Shown here: positions 8,368-15,849 of the stretch, piece by piece | Numbering within the stretch: the stretch's first letter is position 1 | How the letters are laid out: each line of letters begins with the position of its first letter | Assembly (NCBI RefSeq): GCF_014297285.1 | Contig: NZ_JACOQI010000026.1 | Span: forward strand, 1-32,689 | From: Dysosmobacter segnis | GTDB taxonomy: Bacteria > Bacillota > Clostridia > Oscillospirales > Oscillospiraceae | Reading direction: 5' to 3' | Length of the DNA stretch: 32,689 bases | Position numbers and translations under genes: made by a program | Notes under the pieces: model-generated | Told to the model about the DNA's origin: nothing | Databases searched by the model: none | Seen by the model: only the letters and a program-made list of their open reading frames with translations

Positions 8368-8476
8368 ATGCTGCATCTACTGCCGTGTCGCCAACGAATC
8401 GACCCCGGCGCACAGTGCCGCGCTGCACAACCAACTCCTATCACTCCGAGCCGCCGCAGAAAAACTCAGCTTATAA
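8360..8476 (+). CDS. Resolvase N-terminus-like microprotein
   Basis: This is a 38-residue ORF, MSKCCIYCRVANES..., with a good AAAGGAG site 8 bases upstream and an 8-base overlap with the preceding gene. Its start resembles the first beta strand and loop of serine recombinases (YCRVS), but the catalytic serine position is alanine and the protein stops after the first helix (LLSLRAAAEKL). It is either a fossil of a truncated recombinase or a real microprotein of Clostridial elements. No catalytic activity is possible. Confidence 0.5.
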   Translation: MSKCCIYCRVANESTPAHSAALHNQLLSLRAAAEKLSL

Positions 8477-8495
8477 GAAAGAGTGGTGAAACACC

Positions 8496-9068
8496 ATGAA
8501 TTACTTCACCAGTGACCTGCACCTCGGTCACCGCAATATTATCCGCCTATGCAACAGGCCGTTTGCCACCATCGAGGAGATGGACGAAACACTAATCCGA
8601 AACTGGAATGCCAAGGTTACCAACGGCGATACCGTCTATATTCTTGGCGACCTGTTGTTCCGAAACGAGAAGCCTGCCGAAGAGTACCTGAAGCAGCTCA
8701 AGGGCAAAAAGCACCTCATCATCGGAAACCACGACAGGGACTGGGTCAAGAAGTGCAACCTCGAAGACTTCTTCGAGAGCGTGAATAACCTGCACTTCAT
8801 TAGTGACGGCAAGCGGCAAATGACGCTCTGCCATTACCCCATGATGTCCTGGCCGCACATGACCAGATGCTACATGGTGTTCGGTCACATCCACGGCAAC
8901 ACCGATGCCGACTACTGGCCGCTCATTCGGGAGAACGATCTGATGCTGAATGCCGGTGCGGATGTCAACGGTTTTGCACCTGTTACCTTTGAGGAAATGC
9001 AGGAGAACAACTACCGTCACAAAGCAGGTTGGAACCCTGAACTGTGTACTATGGAGGCCGACCAATGA
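8496..9068 (+). CDS. Metallophosphoesterase, YfcE-like
   Basis: This is a 190-residue calcineurin-like phosphoesterase of the small, compact type. Motifs in order: SDLHLGH (D7, H9), GDLLFRN (51-57, G-D conserved), GNHD (77-80), CHYPMMSW with H113, and GHIHGN (H131, H133). All residues for a binuclear metal centre are present, so it should be active on phosphodiesters or monoesters. The substrate is unknown. AAGAGTGGTG lies upstream of the ATG. The stop codon overlaps the next start by 4 bases. Confidence 0.85.
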   Translation: MNYFTSDLHLGHRNIIRLCNRPFATIEEMDETLIRNWNAKVTNGDTVYILGDLLFRNEKPAEEYLKQLKGKKHLIIGNHDRDWVKKCNLEDFFESVNNLHFISDGKRQMTLCHYPMMSWPHMTRCYMVFGHIHGNTDADYWPLIRENDLMLNAGADVNGFAPVTFEEMQENNYRHKAGWNPELCTMEADQ

Positions 9069-9427
9069 AATTGAGAGAATATCATCCGCTCTCTGAAATG
9101 GAGCGGGTTCCGGCAGAAGAACTTCCCAAGCGGCTTGATGAACTGTTTGACCGCATGGACAAGGAGAATGTTGGCTTTGTTGTTACGGAGGAGGGAAAAG
9201 ACTCCTGTGTCTTCTGCCCCTACAAGTGGTTTGAACTCGAGTACGAGACAATTGAAGTTGCGGTAGATGAAGTACTCTTGGCTCAGATCAAGGAAATCAT
9301 TACGCCTCTGGGATGGACTGTAGAGCGGTTGATCGTGCGCTTCCTCGAATGGCTGGTTGATCCTGAGACACAGGAGGAAGCCATCGCATGGCTTATGAAA
9401 GCCAAGGAGGAACTTGGAGAGAAATGA
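9065..9427 (+). CDS. Possible antitoxin-like protein
   Basis: This is a 120-residue acidic protein. Residues 20-55 (LPKRLDELFDRMDKENVGFVVTEEGKDSCVF) have the layout of a Phd/YefM-type antitoxin dimerisation domain. The C-terminal half (LLAQIKEIITPLGWTVERLIVRFLEWL) looks like a RelB/DinJ-type helical DNA-binding segment. Both likenesses are weak and remembered, not computed. It overlaps the upstream phosphoesterase and the downstream gene by 4 bases each. A toxin partner of classic type is not evident. Confidence 0.5.
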   Translation: MKLREYHPLSEMERVPAEELPKRLDELFDRMDKENVGFVVTEEGKDSCVFCPYKWFELEYETIEVAVDEVLLAQIKEIITPLGWTVERLIVRFLEWLVDPETQEEAIAWLMKAKEELGEK

Positions 9428-9735
9428 TAACGAAAGAAACCTTCGTGAAGGCGCTCCAACTCATCCAGGAGCAGCAGGAAATCAATCATCAGTTTGCGAA
9501 AGCACTTGACCTTGTCGGGGATGGACACTATGTGTTTGGCGTGAACAACAAGTTTTACGATGCCGCAATGCTCGTCCTCAAAGAAGCGGTGAACGACAAA
9601 TACGACTACATCAGTTGGTGGCTGTATGAGGGAGAACCAGACTATAAAGTCTGGTCTTCCGATAACACAGAGGAGTGGAATCTGACAGAACCTGAAGCAC
9701 TGTACGATTTTATCGTTAACGAGTGCCAAGAGTGA
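9424..9735 (+). CDS. Hypothetical protein (YDYISWWLYE type)
   Basis: This is a 103-residue protein of an uncharacterised family common in Clostridia, recognised by an N-terminal helix ITKETFVKALQLIQEQ and the central phrase YDYISWWLYEGEPDYKVW. It is acidic and soluble. The ATGA overlap with the preceding gene shows coupling; if that gene is an antitoxin, this would be the candidate partner, though it does not resemble a known toxin. Confidence 0.55.
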   Translation: MITKETFVKALQLIQEQQEINHQFAKALDLVGDGHYVFGVNNKFYDAAMLVLKEAVNDKYDYISWWLYEGEPDYKVWSSDNTEEWNLTEPEALYDFIVNECQE

Positions 9736-9807
9736 TGATATAGTCCGTTATATGGGACACCTCCTTCGGTAGAATAACGCCATCAGAAAGAAAAGAGGTG
9801 TTATTCC

Positions 9808-10422
9808 ATGTATTACTATAGCAAAAGAAGTAGAAGCAAAATCGTCCATCAAAGTACTTGCCAACATATCCAGAATGTCAGCGTTGAGGATGTCGGTTCC
9901 TTCGAGAACCTCGAAGATGCGTATGCAGCAGGTTACCGCCTTTGCCGACATTGCAGCCCTATCGCCAAGCTCTACCGTAAGGAGAGCGATGTGTTGCAGG
10001 GATACTGCCAGAGCCATGCCGCCTCTGTGTTTTTCAAAGATCGGTTTATTGGCATTTCAACACCAATCAGCGACTGGCGGATCATCCCCTCTGGCAAAGG
10101 CAATGAGGTCGTGCTTTATCATAAAAACACCCTCGGCGACAAGAAGACAGGCCCTGTGCCTGGATATCACCTTCAGTGGGTTAGCCAGAACACGATTTCC
10201 GGCTACCTTGAGTACATCAGCGACCATGACCTCTACCGTAATATGCACCCCCTCTATCCTGTTCAGTCAAAGAAAAATAGCCCTCCGCCAATGAAAGGAA
10301 CGAAGCGCTATCGCAAGGAGCAGAAGAGGGCCGCAAAGAAAGCACGGCGGCAATCTATTGCTCATGTTCTTACCTTGATTGAAAACCTCGACACTCAGGC
10401 TCGGGTGGCCCGCTCCATGTGA
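9808..10422 (+). CDS. Ada-like metal-binding head plus shared tail protein
   Basis: This is a 204-residue protein. Residues 1-55 (HQSTCQHI...AYAAGYRLCRHCSPI) resemble the N-terminal metal-binding fold of Ada, with Cys18 and a CRHC pair. A second domain (about 65-150) contains ISTPISDW, LYHKNTLG, GYHLQW and LEYISDHDLYR. The last 45 residues are very basic (KRYRKEQKRAAKKARR), suggesting nucleic-acid binding. The second domain is shared with the gene at 11098. AAGAGGTG precedes the ATG. The function is unknown. Confidence 0.65.
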   Translation: MYYYSKRSRSKIVHQSTCQHIQNVSVEDVGSFENLEDAYAAGYRLCRHCSPIAKLYRKESDVLQGYCQSHAASVFFKDRFIGISTPISDWRIIPSGKGNEVVLYHKNTLGDKKTGPVPGYHLQWVSQNTISGYLEYISDHDLYRNMHPLYPVQSKKNSPPPMKGTKRYRKEQKRAAKKARRQSIAHVLTLIENLDTQARVARSM

Positions 10423-10488
10423 GGGCGATTCTACATAGGGGATGAAATTCGTTCCATGTTGAAGATGAGTAATAACACAGGCCACACA

Positions 10489-10517
10489 TTGTTATCTCCG
10501 AGTCTTTGTGCTATGAT
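10489..10517 (+). promoter_or_regulatory. Promoter of the flavodoxin gene
   Basis: TTGTTA (10489-10494), a 17-base spacer and TATGAT (10512-10517) make a good sigma-A-type promoter 34 bases before the flavodoxin start. This suggests the flavodoxin is transcribed on its own rather than with the upstream genes. Confidence 0.55.
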
Positions 10518-10550
10518 AAAAAAACAAACACAAATTGAGGAGCGATCATT

Positions 10551-11033
10551 GTGAGCAAAAAACTTGTGGCCTATTTCTCGGCCAGTGGCATTACCGCTAA
10601 GGTCGCCGAAAATCTGGCCGATTCCATCGGCGCTAATCTTTTTGAGATTAGACCGGAAGTCATCTATACAAGTGCTGATCTTGATTGGACAAACAAAAAG
10701 TCTAGAAGTAGCCTTGAGATGAGTGACCCCACCTCTCGTCCTGCAATCGCGAAAAAGCGTGACAATATGGATGAGTATGATACCATCTTCGTAGAGTTTC
10801 CAATTTGGTGGTACATTGCGCCCACCATCGTCAATGCTTTTCTGGAAAGCTATGATCTGACTGGCAAAACAATCATCCCCTTTGCTACCTCTGGTGGAAG
10901 CGGTATGGGTAAGACGAATGAGGCGTTAAAGCCTAGCTGCACCGGTGCCACATTACTCGAAGGCAAGGTGTGGAAGTCAACCGCAAAGAAGGAGGAACTG
11001 TCAGTTTGGGCAGACAGCCTCGCGTGTAGGTAG
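10551..11033 (+). CDS. Flavodoxin (flavodoxin_4 type)
   Basis: This is a 160-residue FMN-binding flavodoxin fold protein. The phosphate-binding loop is YFSASGITAKVA (residues 8-19), followed by FEIRPEVIYTSADLDW, which is typical of the long-insert flavodoxin_4 group. Next come the core strand DTIFVEFPIWWYIAPTIV and TIIPFATSGGSGMG. It would carry low-potential electrons or reduce quinones in the cytosol; partners are not visible nearby. The GTG start at 10551 has GAGGAG about 8 bases upstream. Relatives often occur beside regulators in Firmicutes; here it sits alone in the island. Confidence 0.88.
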   Translation: MSKKLVAYFSASGITAKVAENLADSIGANLFEIRPEVIYTSADLDWTNKKSRSSLEMSDPTSRPAIAKKRDNMDEYDTIFVEFPIWWYIAPTIVNAFLESYDLTGKTIIPFATSGGSGMGKTNEALKPSCTGATLLEGKVWKSTAKKEELSVWADSLACR

Positions 11034-11097
11034 GAGCCTATTAGATCATTCTATTTCCCTCTGACCGTATACTAAACAATCTGGGAGTAGATTCTAT

Positions 11098-11589
11098 ATG
11101 CGACAGTTCGTGTGCGAGTGTTTGAATTGCGGTCTCAAAAAAACACGCCAATTCAAAGAAGAACCTTATCCCGAATATGGCGAAGTGTTTGTCGCACATT
11201 GCAAGGTTTGCGATAGTGATCAAAACCATACAAGAGTCCTGACGAGGAAGACACAGGCTGAACTAAGGCGTCGCCAGGAGGAAGAAGACCTGAAAAAGAG
11301 TATATCCGACCAATGTGCGAGGCATGGGTTCACCTGTCGATTTCTGTACCAGTCAGTAATCATCACAACCCCTTTGGCAGACTGGTGCTTTGATTATCAT
11401 GAAAAGTACAAGACCCTTTATCACGAAAATACGCCCAACACGAAGTATCTAACAGGACACTATGTTAAGGCTCATACCCAATTCAAAGGGAAAAAGATGA
11501 CTGTCTCTGCTGTCATCGAGTACATTGCCAGCCATGAGGGGTGGCGAGCAGAGCAAAGAAGCAAAACAACCAAAGAGAAAAGTGAATGA
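11098..11589 (+). CDS. Zinc-ribbon head plus shared tail protein
   Basis: This is a 163-residue protein. The N terminus has a CxxC...CxxC zinc ribbon (CLNC near 8-11, CKVC near 35-38) and then a charged helix (TQAELRRRQEEEDLKKS). From about residue 73 it matches the tail of the protein at 9808: ITTPLADW, LYHENT, GHY and IEYIASHEGWR. The two are therefore paralogues with different metal-binding heads. Its stop overlaps the next start by 4 bases. The function is unknown; DNA or RNA binding is plausible. Confidence 0.65.
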   Translation: MRQFVCECLNCGLKKTRQFKEEPYPEYGEVFVAHCKVCDSDQNHTRVLTRKTQAELRRRQEEEDLKKSISDQCARHGFTCRFLYQSVIITTPLADWCFDYHEKYKTLYHENTPNTKYLTGHYVKAHTQFKGKKMTVSAVIEYIASHEGWRAEQRSKTTKEKSE

Positions 11590-12320
11590 TGGAGGTAATG
11601 CCGGTGGCGAGTCAGCCGATTTATCAGTTCTACGCTGAATTGAAGGATTACAAGCCGTTGATATGGCGCCGCTTTCAAGTGGCAGGAAACATCACCCTGG
11701 CGCAGCTTGGCTATGTTACGATGACTTTGTTTGAGATGAAGGGTAGCCATCTGTTCCATCTTGAATACTCTGTGAATGAGAATATGCCTGACGATGATCC
11801 TGCATACCAAAGCGAGCCAGACAAGATCCTGCGATATGATATTGCCGGTGGCGACTCATTCCCTGAAACGATGATCAGCAATACTTATGCGGCTACGGAA
11901 ATGACACTTCGCAGATTTACCAGCAGAGGTGACGCAACCTTTCACTTCTTCTATGATTACGGCGATGGCTGGGAAGTAGTGCTGCGACTGGAGGAAGTCT
12001 TCGAAGATAGCGAATTACCGGGCAAGGAACTGCCTCGGGTGCTTGAAGGCCAAGGCTTTGGTATCATCGAAGACTGTGGTGGCCCAGCTGGTCTGGAACA
12101 CTTAAGAGAAGTGTTCCAGCAGAAATCGAGTCCCGAATATCAGTCTATGCGGGAGTGGTTGGGAACATCAGAAGTGGATCTCTCTGTCTTTGACCTCCAA
12201 GACCTGAATTTCAGGTTAAAAAAATTGCCTCGGATTTTCCGAGACTTATACGAATATGATTATCCACCAACGAAGCATTCCATTGACTTGCTTGACCGCA
12301 AGTATTGCAAAACCAATTAA
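11586..12320 (+). CDS. pRiA4b ORF-3 family protein
   Basis: This is a 244-residue protein of the plasmid pRiA4b ORF-3-like family. Hallmarks are YQFYAELKDYKPLIWRRFQV near the N terminus, GYVTMTLFEMKGSHLFHLEY, the central FFYDYGDGWEVVLRLE and the DCGGPAGLEHL loop. The fold is compact and soluble, and the biochemical role of the family is unknown; it is frequent on plasmids and islands. The gene is coupled by ATGA to the zinc-ribbon protein before it. Confidence 0.85.
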   Translation: MMEVMPVASQPIYQFYAELKDYKPLIWRRFQVAGNITLAQLGYVTMTLFEMKGSHLFHLEYSVNENMPDDDPAYQSEPDKILRYDIAGGDSFPETMISNTYAATEMTLRRFTSRGDATFHFFYDYGDGWEVVLRLEEVFEDSELPGKELPRVLEGQGFGIIEDCGGPAGLEHLREVFQQKSSPEYQSMREWLGTSEVDLSVFDLQDLNFRLKKLPRIFRDLYEYDYPPTKHSIDLLDRKYCKTN

Positions 12321-12322
12321 GT

Positions 12323-12478
12323 ATGACAAAGAGCATGATCTCATTGGATGCAAAAAGAGCCGATGCCTTTCTCCAGACCTACGACGCATATTCGGCCACG
12401 GTGGGAGAGGACATCTGCTCTACGGGAGAACGTGTAACCCTGGACAACGGAGAAGTCAAGCGCAGATTTCTTCCATGA
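12323..12478 (+). CDS. Small ORF after pRiA4b gene
   Basis: This is a 51-residue ORF (MTKSMISLDAKRADAFLQ...NGEVKRRFLP) that begins 2 bases after the preceding stop codon, so reinitiation is possible. There is no ribosome binding site and no recognised family. It may be a short real gene or a remnant at the decaying edge of the island. Confidence 0.3.
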   Translation: MTKSMISLDAKRADAFLQTYDAYSATVGEDICSTGERVTLDNGEVKRRFLP

Positions 12479-12807
12479 AGCCCTTGTTGCGACATGGGCA
12501 ACTGACTGCACAGCAAAATATCAAAGGCAGAATGCCATGTATCTATTTTGGTCTCAACCTGTTTTGCAGCCAAGTAGCAATGAGACCACCGTGCGTTGCA
12601 ATTATTGAAAGAGCAAAATGCTTGAAATTACTGATATAAGTGGATTCCAAGGCCGAAGTCGCCAGGTATCTAAATCGGTCGCACCTGCCAGAAAGTCCTG
12701 ATTTCTTGCGAAATCAGGACTTTTTCCGCACTTTTGCGCGCAATAACTTGCTTGCCGATTTTTCTGACCCAAACGCTGACCCAAACGGGAGCGGATAGCG
12801 GAAAGGT
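12479..12807. other. Gene-free boundary segment
   Basis: No gene is supported. The stretch holds the bidirectional terminator at 12693-12725 and a tandem duplicate of CTGACCCAAACG near 12766-12789, just beyond the integrase stop. Such a position could contain an attachment site, but no second copy or tRNA was found. Confidence 0.4.
12693..12725. terminator. Bidirectional terminator
   Basis: A 12-base perfect stem AAGTCCTGATTT/AAATCAGGACTT is followed by TTT on the plus strand and flanked by A residues on the other side. It can stop transcription from both the plus-strand island genes and the minus-strand integrase fragment. Confidence 0.8.
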
Positions 12808-13191
12808 CTATACCGTACGGGATAGGATATTGCCCATTGTTTTTGCCGCTTCACGCTTGGCCGAGGTCGTTACATGAGCGTAAGTGTCCAGCGTGAAGCC
12901 TGCTGAAAAATGCCCCAGCATACCAGACACAGTTTTGATGTCCACACCGTTTTGCAGTGCCAGCGTTGCGAAGGTGTGGCGCAGGTCATGGAAACGCACC
13001 TTCGGCAACCCTGCCCGCTTCAGGACTCGGTGCAGCATATGCAACACGCTATCCGGTGACATGGGGCCTCCGGTTGGGGACGGAAATACCCATTCGCTGT
13101 TACCCGTTTTTCTTCTTTGTTGCATCAGAACGTCTATCGCGTCTACCGACAGCGGCAGGGTGCGGTAGGCGTTTTTTGTTTTCAGCGGCAT
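12808..13191 (-). pseudogene. Tyrosine integrase, C-terminal catalytic half
   Basis: This is the catalytic C terminus of a phage-type tyrosine recombinase. HDLRHTFATLAL supplies the H-x-x-R box, MLGHFSAGFTLDTYAHV supplies the second His and the nucleophilic Tyr, and KTKNAYRTLPLS is the beta-hairpin before them. The SAM-like core-binding domain, the first catalytic Arg and all upstream sequence are missing; ahead of MPLKTK the frame reads non-homologous sequence. About two thirds of the gene has been lost, so it cannot recombine DNA. It marks the right end of the accessory island. Confidence 0.85.
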
Positions 13192-13261
13192 CTCGTAAGC
13201 GTCAAGTGTAGCGGCGGATTCAAGGTTACCCGCGAAAATGAGAGAATACCACCGTATAGAA

Positions 13262-13294
13262 CGTAGAGTCCACGCGCTATGCGTGGACTCTACG
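13262..13294 (+). repeat. Perfect 14-base inverted repeat before IS66 stub
   Basis: CGTAGAGTCCACGC/GCGTGGACTCTACG with a 5-base loop lies 22 bases before the IS66 orfA start. There is no T run on either strand, so it is more likely a transposon or regulatory hairpin than a terminator. Confidence 0.6.
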
Positions 13295-13316
13295 CGAAAA
13301 ACGGAGGTAGATCACA

Positions 13317-13500
13317 ATGGGAGAACTTCGGCAGTTAAATGAGCAGAACAAACTGGCGATATGGGCCGAACGGGTCACAGAATGTAGAAACAGTGGGCAG
13401 AGCGTACTGGCATGGTGCAAAGAGCATGGTATCTGTAGTCAAACATATTACAAGTGGCAAAAACGGCTGTTTAGTGTGGGCAAGACAGCAATAGTCAACG
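13317..13500 (+). pseudogene. IS66 family TnpA (orfA) stub
   Basis: This is the N-terminal HTH region of the IS66 accessory protein TnpA: LRQLNEQNKLAIWAERV, ECRNSGQSVLAWCKEHGICSQTYYKWQKRLF. Homology stops near residue 60. The frame continues to 13883, but only as the antisense of the AraC-type gene. TnpB (orf2) and the DDE transposase of IS66 are absent, so this is a dead remnant. GGAGGT precedes the ATG. Confidence 0.8.
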
Positions 13501-13534
13501 TTGATCCCCCTCCTTCCCCTCTCCAGCGCAAACA

Positions 13535-13564
13535 GGGCCGGCCAGAAATACTTCTGACCGGCCC
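13535..13564. terminator. Terminator between IS66 stub and AraC gene
   Basis: A GGGCCGGCCAGAA/TTCTGACCGGCCC stem is followed on the plus strand by GTATCTTTTT. It lies 40 bases past the AraC-type gene stop on the other strand and probably serves as its terminator too, although the minus-strand T run is poor. Confidence 0.6.
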
Positions 13565-13604
13565 GTATCTTTTTCCCTCGTTTGCTGGCTGGCAGCTCCG
13601 TGGA

Positions 13605-15704
13605 TCAGTTTTTTTCGGAGGCGGAATGGACCGCCTTTCTGAATTGCAGCGGCGTCTGCCCCGTGATATTTTTGAATACCACATAAAAGTACTTGGGATT
13701 GGAGAACCCGACCAGTCCCGCAACGGTCTCCACCGGCTGCTCGGTCTCCCTCAGCAGTTCCTCCGCACGGCGGATCCGGGTCTGGTTCAGGTATTGACTG
13801 ATGGAGGTCTGCGTACTCTCCCGGAAGATCCGCCCAAGATACGCGCTGCTCATCCCCAGCGAGTCGGCGATCCGGGTGGGTGAGAGATCCGAATCCGCAT
13901 ACGACTGTTCGATCTGGCGAACCACTTGAGACGCCAGCTGATCAATGTGCTGTCTATGCAGTTCTCGATTGTTCTGGACGATTTTCCGGAAAGCATCAGA
14001 AAATATGGCATCCAACGTCCGGATATCCTTCAGCGTTGCCCAGAAATTGTCGGAAACCAGCGGTTTTAACGCAGGCAGCTGTTTTTCCATCAGTGAAACG
14101 ATCCGTTGGAAGGCAAAAAGCTGGTCCTGGAAGCGGTCCTCCCGGATACTGTCCTGAATCTGCTGCCACAGTCTCTGGATCTGCTCCAGATCGCTCCCCC
14201 GCAGGGCGGAAGCCAGCTCCGCGCTCATTTGCTCCGTAAAGCTGCTGTGGGGACGGCGGGGTGTAAAGTCTTCCTCCAGCCAGCAGTGCCGGTCCGCTGC
14301 CCAGAATTTCTGGCGGCGCATTTCACACAGCACCTGATAGCACGCCGCCACCTGTGGGAACGTGGTCCTCTCAGAGCCGCAGAAACAGTAGATGCTGGAC
14401 TGGTCGGCCCGTTCCCGGCAGATTGCAAGAACGGTCTCCCGCTCTTCTCCGAAGAACAGGACCACCTCGCAGCCGTCCTGATGATAGGTCAGTGCGGATA
14501 CATCCGTGCAGGTCTGCTTCAGCGCGGACTGCGCGTGTCCCGTTTCCATCAGCACCAGCGTATAGGGCGGCGGCAATTCCGGCAGCAGGCTGAGATCCTG
14601 CCCCTCCAGAAGGGATTGCAATGCGCTGGCCTTGCGGTGCGCTTCGGACTGCTGCGCCAGCTGTGAGACCTGCCCCGCAAGCTCTCCCCTATTTTCCATC
14701 CCGATGTTCCGCAGAGCTGCCCGGACCTGATAGACCGGGAAGTAAAGGAACAGGAGCACCCCCAGACTGCAGATCGCCAGCAGCGCAAAGCCGATCACAA
14801 TGCAGACGATCAGGGCGTTTTTCAGCTCCAGCAGCTTGGGAACACATGCCTTCAGCGGCGTGATCTTCAGATAGTGCCAGCGGGAGGTGTCCAGTCGGCA
14901 ATACAGGCAGACGGTCTGCTCGCCGTTGATCCGCTTCAGGATATACCCGCTGTCCGCCTGCCCCTCCCTGCTGATCTCGCCGAAAAACAGCGGGATCAAG
15001 GGCTGAAGCTCCTCCCGGCCGGCGGTGAGAAGTGCTCCCGTCTCATCCAGCAGCATGCAGTCCCCCTGCCCGTTAAAGGACAGGAGCGTGTTCAGATACC
15101 GGTCATAGTCCACATTCAGCATCAGTGCGCCGCCGGTGGGCTCATCTTCGGAGGTTGTCTCAAAAAACAAAAAGGAGAAGTAGGAGCGGACCCGGACGGG
15201 ATCGTCCGAAAAGGCGGTGCGGCGGATGGGCCGCATCCGGAGATCGGGGGTCAGGGAGCGAAACAGTTCCGCCGCATCCTGATCCGCGTATTTGTCAATG
15301 GGGGCGCTGATCACGTTGGAATCTGTGGAGTAAATAAATCCGGTATCCCGGTTATAGACCTGAATGGAGTCTACAAAATCGTTGCTGCTGACATAGGAAT
15401 CCAACTCCCGCAGCGCGTAGACCTGTCCCATTTTGTCTAACGTCTTGTCTCCCCGCAGCGTCAGGACGGACGGGGCGTAGAATACCTGCATCCCGTAGTT
15501 TCGGACAGTGGCGGAAAGGATCCCCGAAATGGAGTCCAGCTGCCCCACGAAATCCCGGTGCTGCAGGGCCACGGAGTCCAGCACCACAGACTGAAACGCG
15601 GAGTAGACCAGGCCCAGAATGCACGCGACAGCGATCAGAATGCAGGCAAAGGCGGTGAGAAAGGTTTTTGCGTGGCGACGAAGCAGATTGTAAATTGGAG
15701 ACAT
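13605..15704 (-). CDS. Membrane-anchored AraC-family sensor-regulator
   Basis: This 699-residue protein combines an extracellular sensor and a DNA-binding domain. TM helix 1 is at about 14-37, an extracytoplasmic Cache-like region spans about 38-295, and TM helix 2 is at 297-322. A cytoplasmic linker follows, and two AraC-type HTHs end it at about 590-699 (LSPTRIADSLGMSSAYLGRIFR; VETVAGLVGFSNPKYFYVVFKNITGQTP). Such one-component regulators sense a ligand outside and control nearby transporter or sugar genes. ATG 15704 is used; TTG 15722, six codons upstream, has the better spacing to AAAGGG. It is divergent from a solute-binding lipoprotein, the likely target and perhaps ligand donor. Confidence 0.88.
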   Translation of the reverse strand: MSPIYNLLRRHAKTFLTAFACILIAVACILGLVYSAFQSVVLDSVALQHRDFVGQLDSISGILSATVRNYGMQVFYAPSVLTLRGDKTLDKMGQVYALRELDSYVSSNDFVDSIQVYNRDTGFIYSTDSNVISAPIDKYADQDAAELFRSLTPDLRMRPIRRTAFSDDPVRVRSYFSFLFFETTSEDEPTGGALMLNVDYDRYLNTLLSFNGQGDCMLLDETGALLTAGREELQPLIPLFFGEISREGQADSGYILKRINGEQTVCLYCRLDTSRWHYLKITPLKACVPKLLELKNALIVCIVIGFALLAICSLGVLLFLYFPVYQVRAALRNIGMENRGELAGQVSQLAQQSEAHRKASALQSLLEGQDLSLLPELPPPYTLVLMETGHAQSALKQTCTDVSALTYHQDGCEVVLFFGEERETVLAICRERADQSSIYCFCGSERTTFPQVAACYQVLCEMRRQKFWAADRHCWLEEDFTPRRPHSSFTEQMSAELASALRGSDLEQIQRLWQQIQDSIREDRFQDQLFAFQRIVSLMEKQLPALKPLVSDNFWATLKDIRTLDAIFSDAFRKIVQNNRELHRQHIDQLASQVVRQIEQSYADSDLSPTRIADSLGMSSAYLGRIFRESTQTSISQYLNQTRIRRAEELLRETEQPVETVAGLVGFSNPKYFYVVFKNITGQTPLQFRKAVHSASEKN

Positions 15705-15753
15705 ATTGATCGTTGTACGCAAGCACTCACGCCCTTTCTCGGTATTGAAGTTC

Positions 15754-15812
15754 AGTATAGCAAAAAAACAACGATGCCGCAACTTTACTTCCGTTGGGAA
15801 ATCAGGTAAGAT
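15754..15812. promoter_or_regulatory. Back-to-back divergent promoters
   Basis: Minus strand: TTGCGG (15782-15777), 17 bases, TATACT (15759-15754) for the AraC-type gene. Plus strand: TTTACT (15784-15789), 17 bases, TAAGAT (15807-15812) for the lipoprotein gene. The two -35 boxes are separated by a single base, so one bound regulator could control both. Confidence 0.6.
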
Positions 15813-15849
15813 AGTCACATTGACATCTGTTTGACGGAGGTACTTCGGC

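Noticed and set aside
12764..12790. Tandem CTGACCCAAACG as an attachment site or CRISPR start
   Set aside because: Only two copies, no spacer structure and no distant match seen; probably coding residue of a longer integrase tail.
13500..13883. Extended IS66 TnpA to the end of its open frame
   Set aside because: Past about residue 60 the translation is only the antisense of the AraC-type gene.
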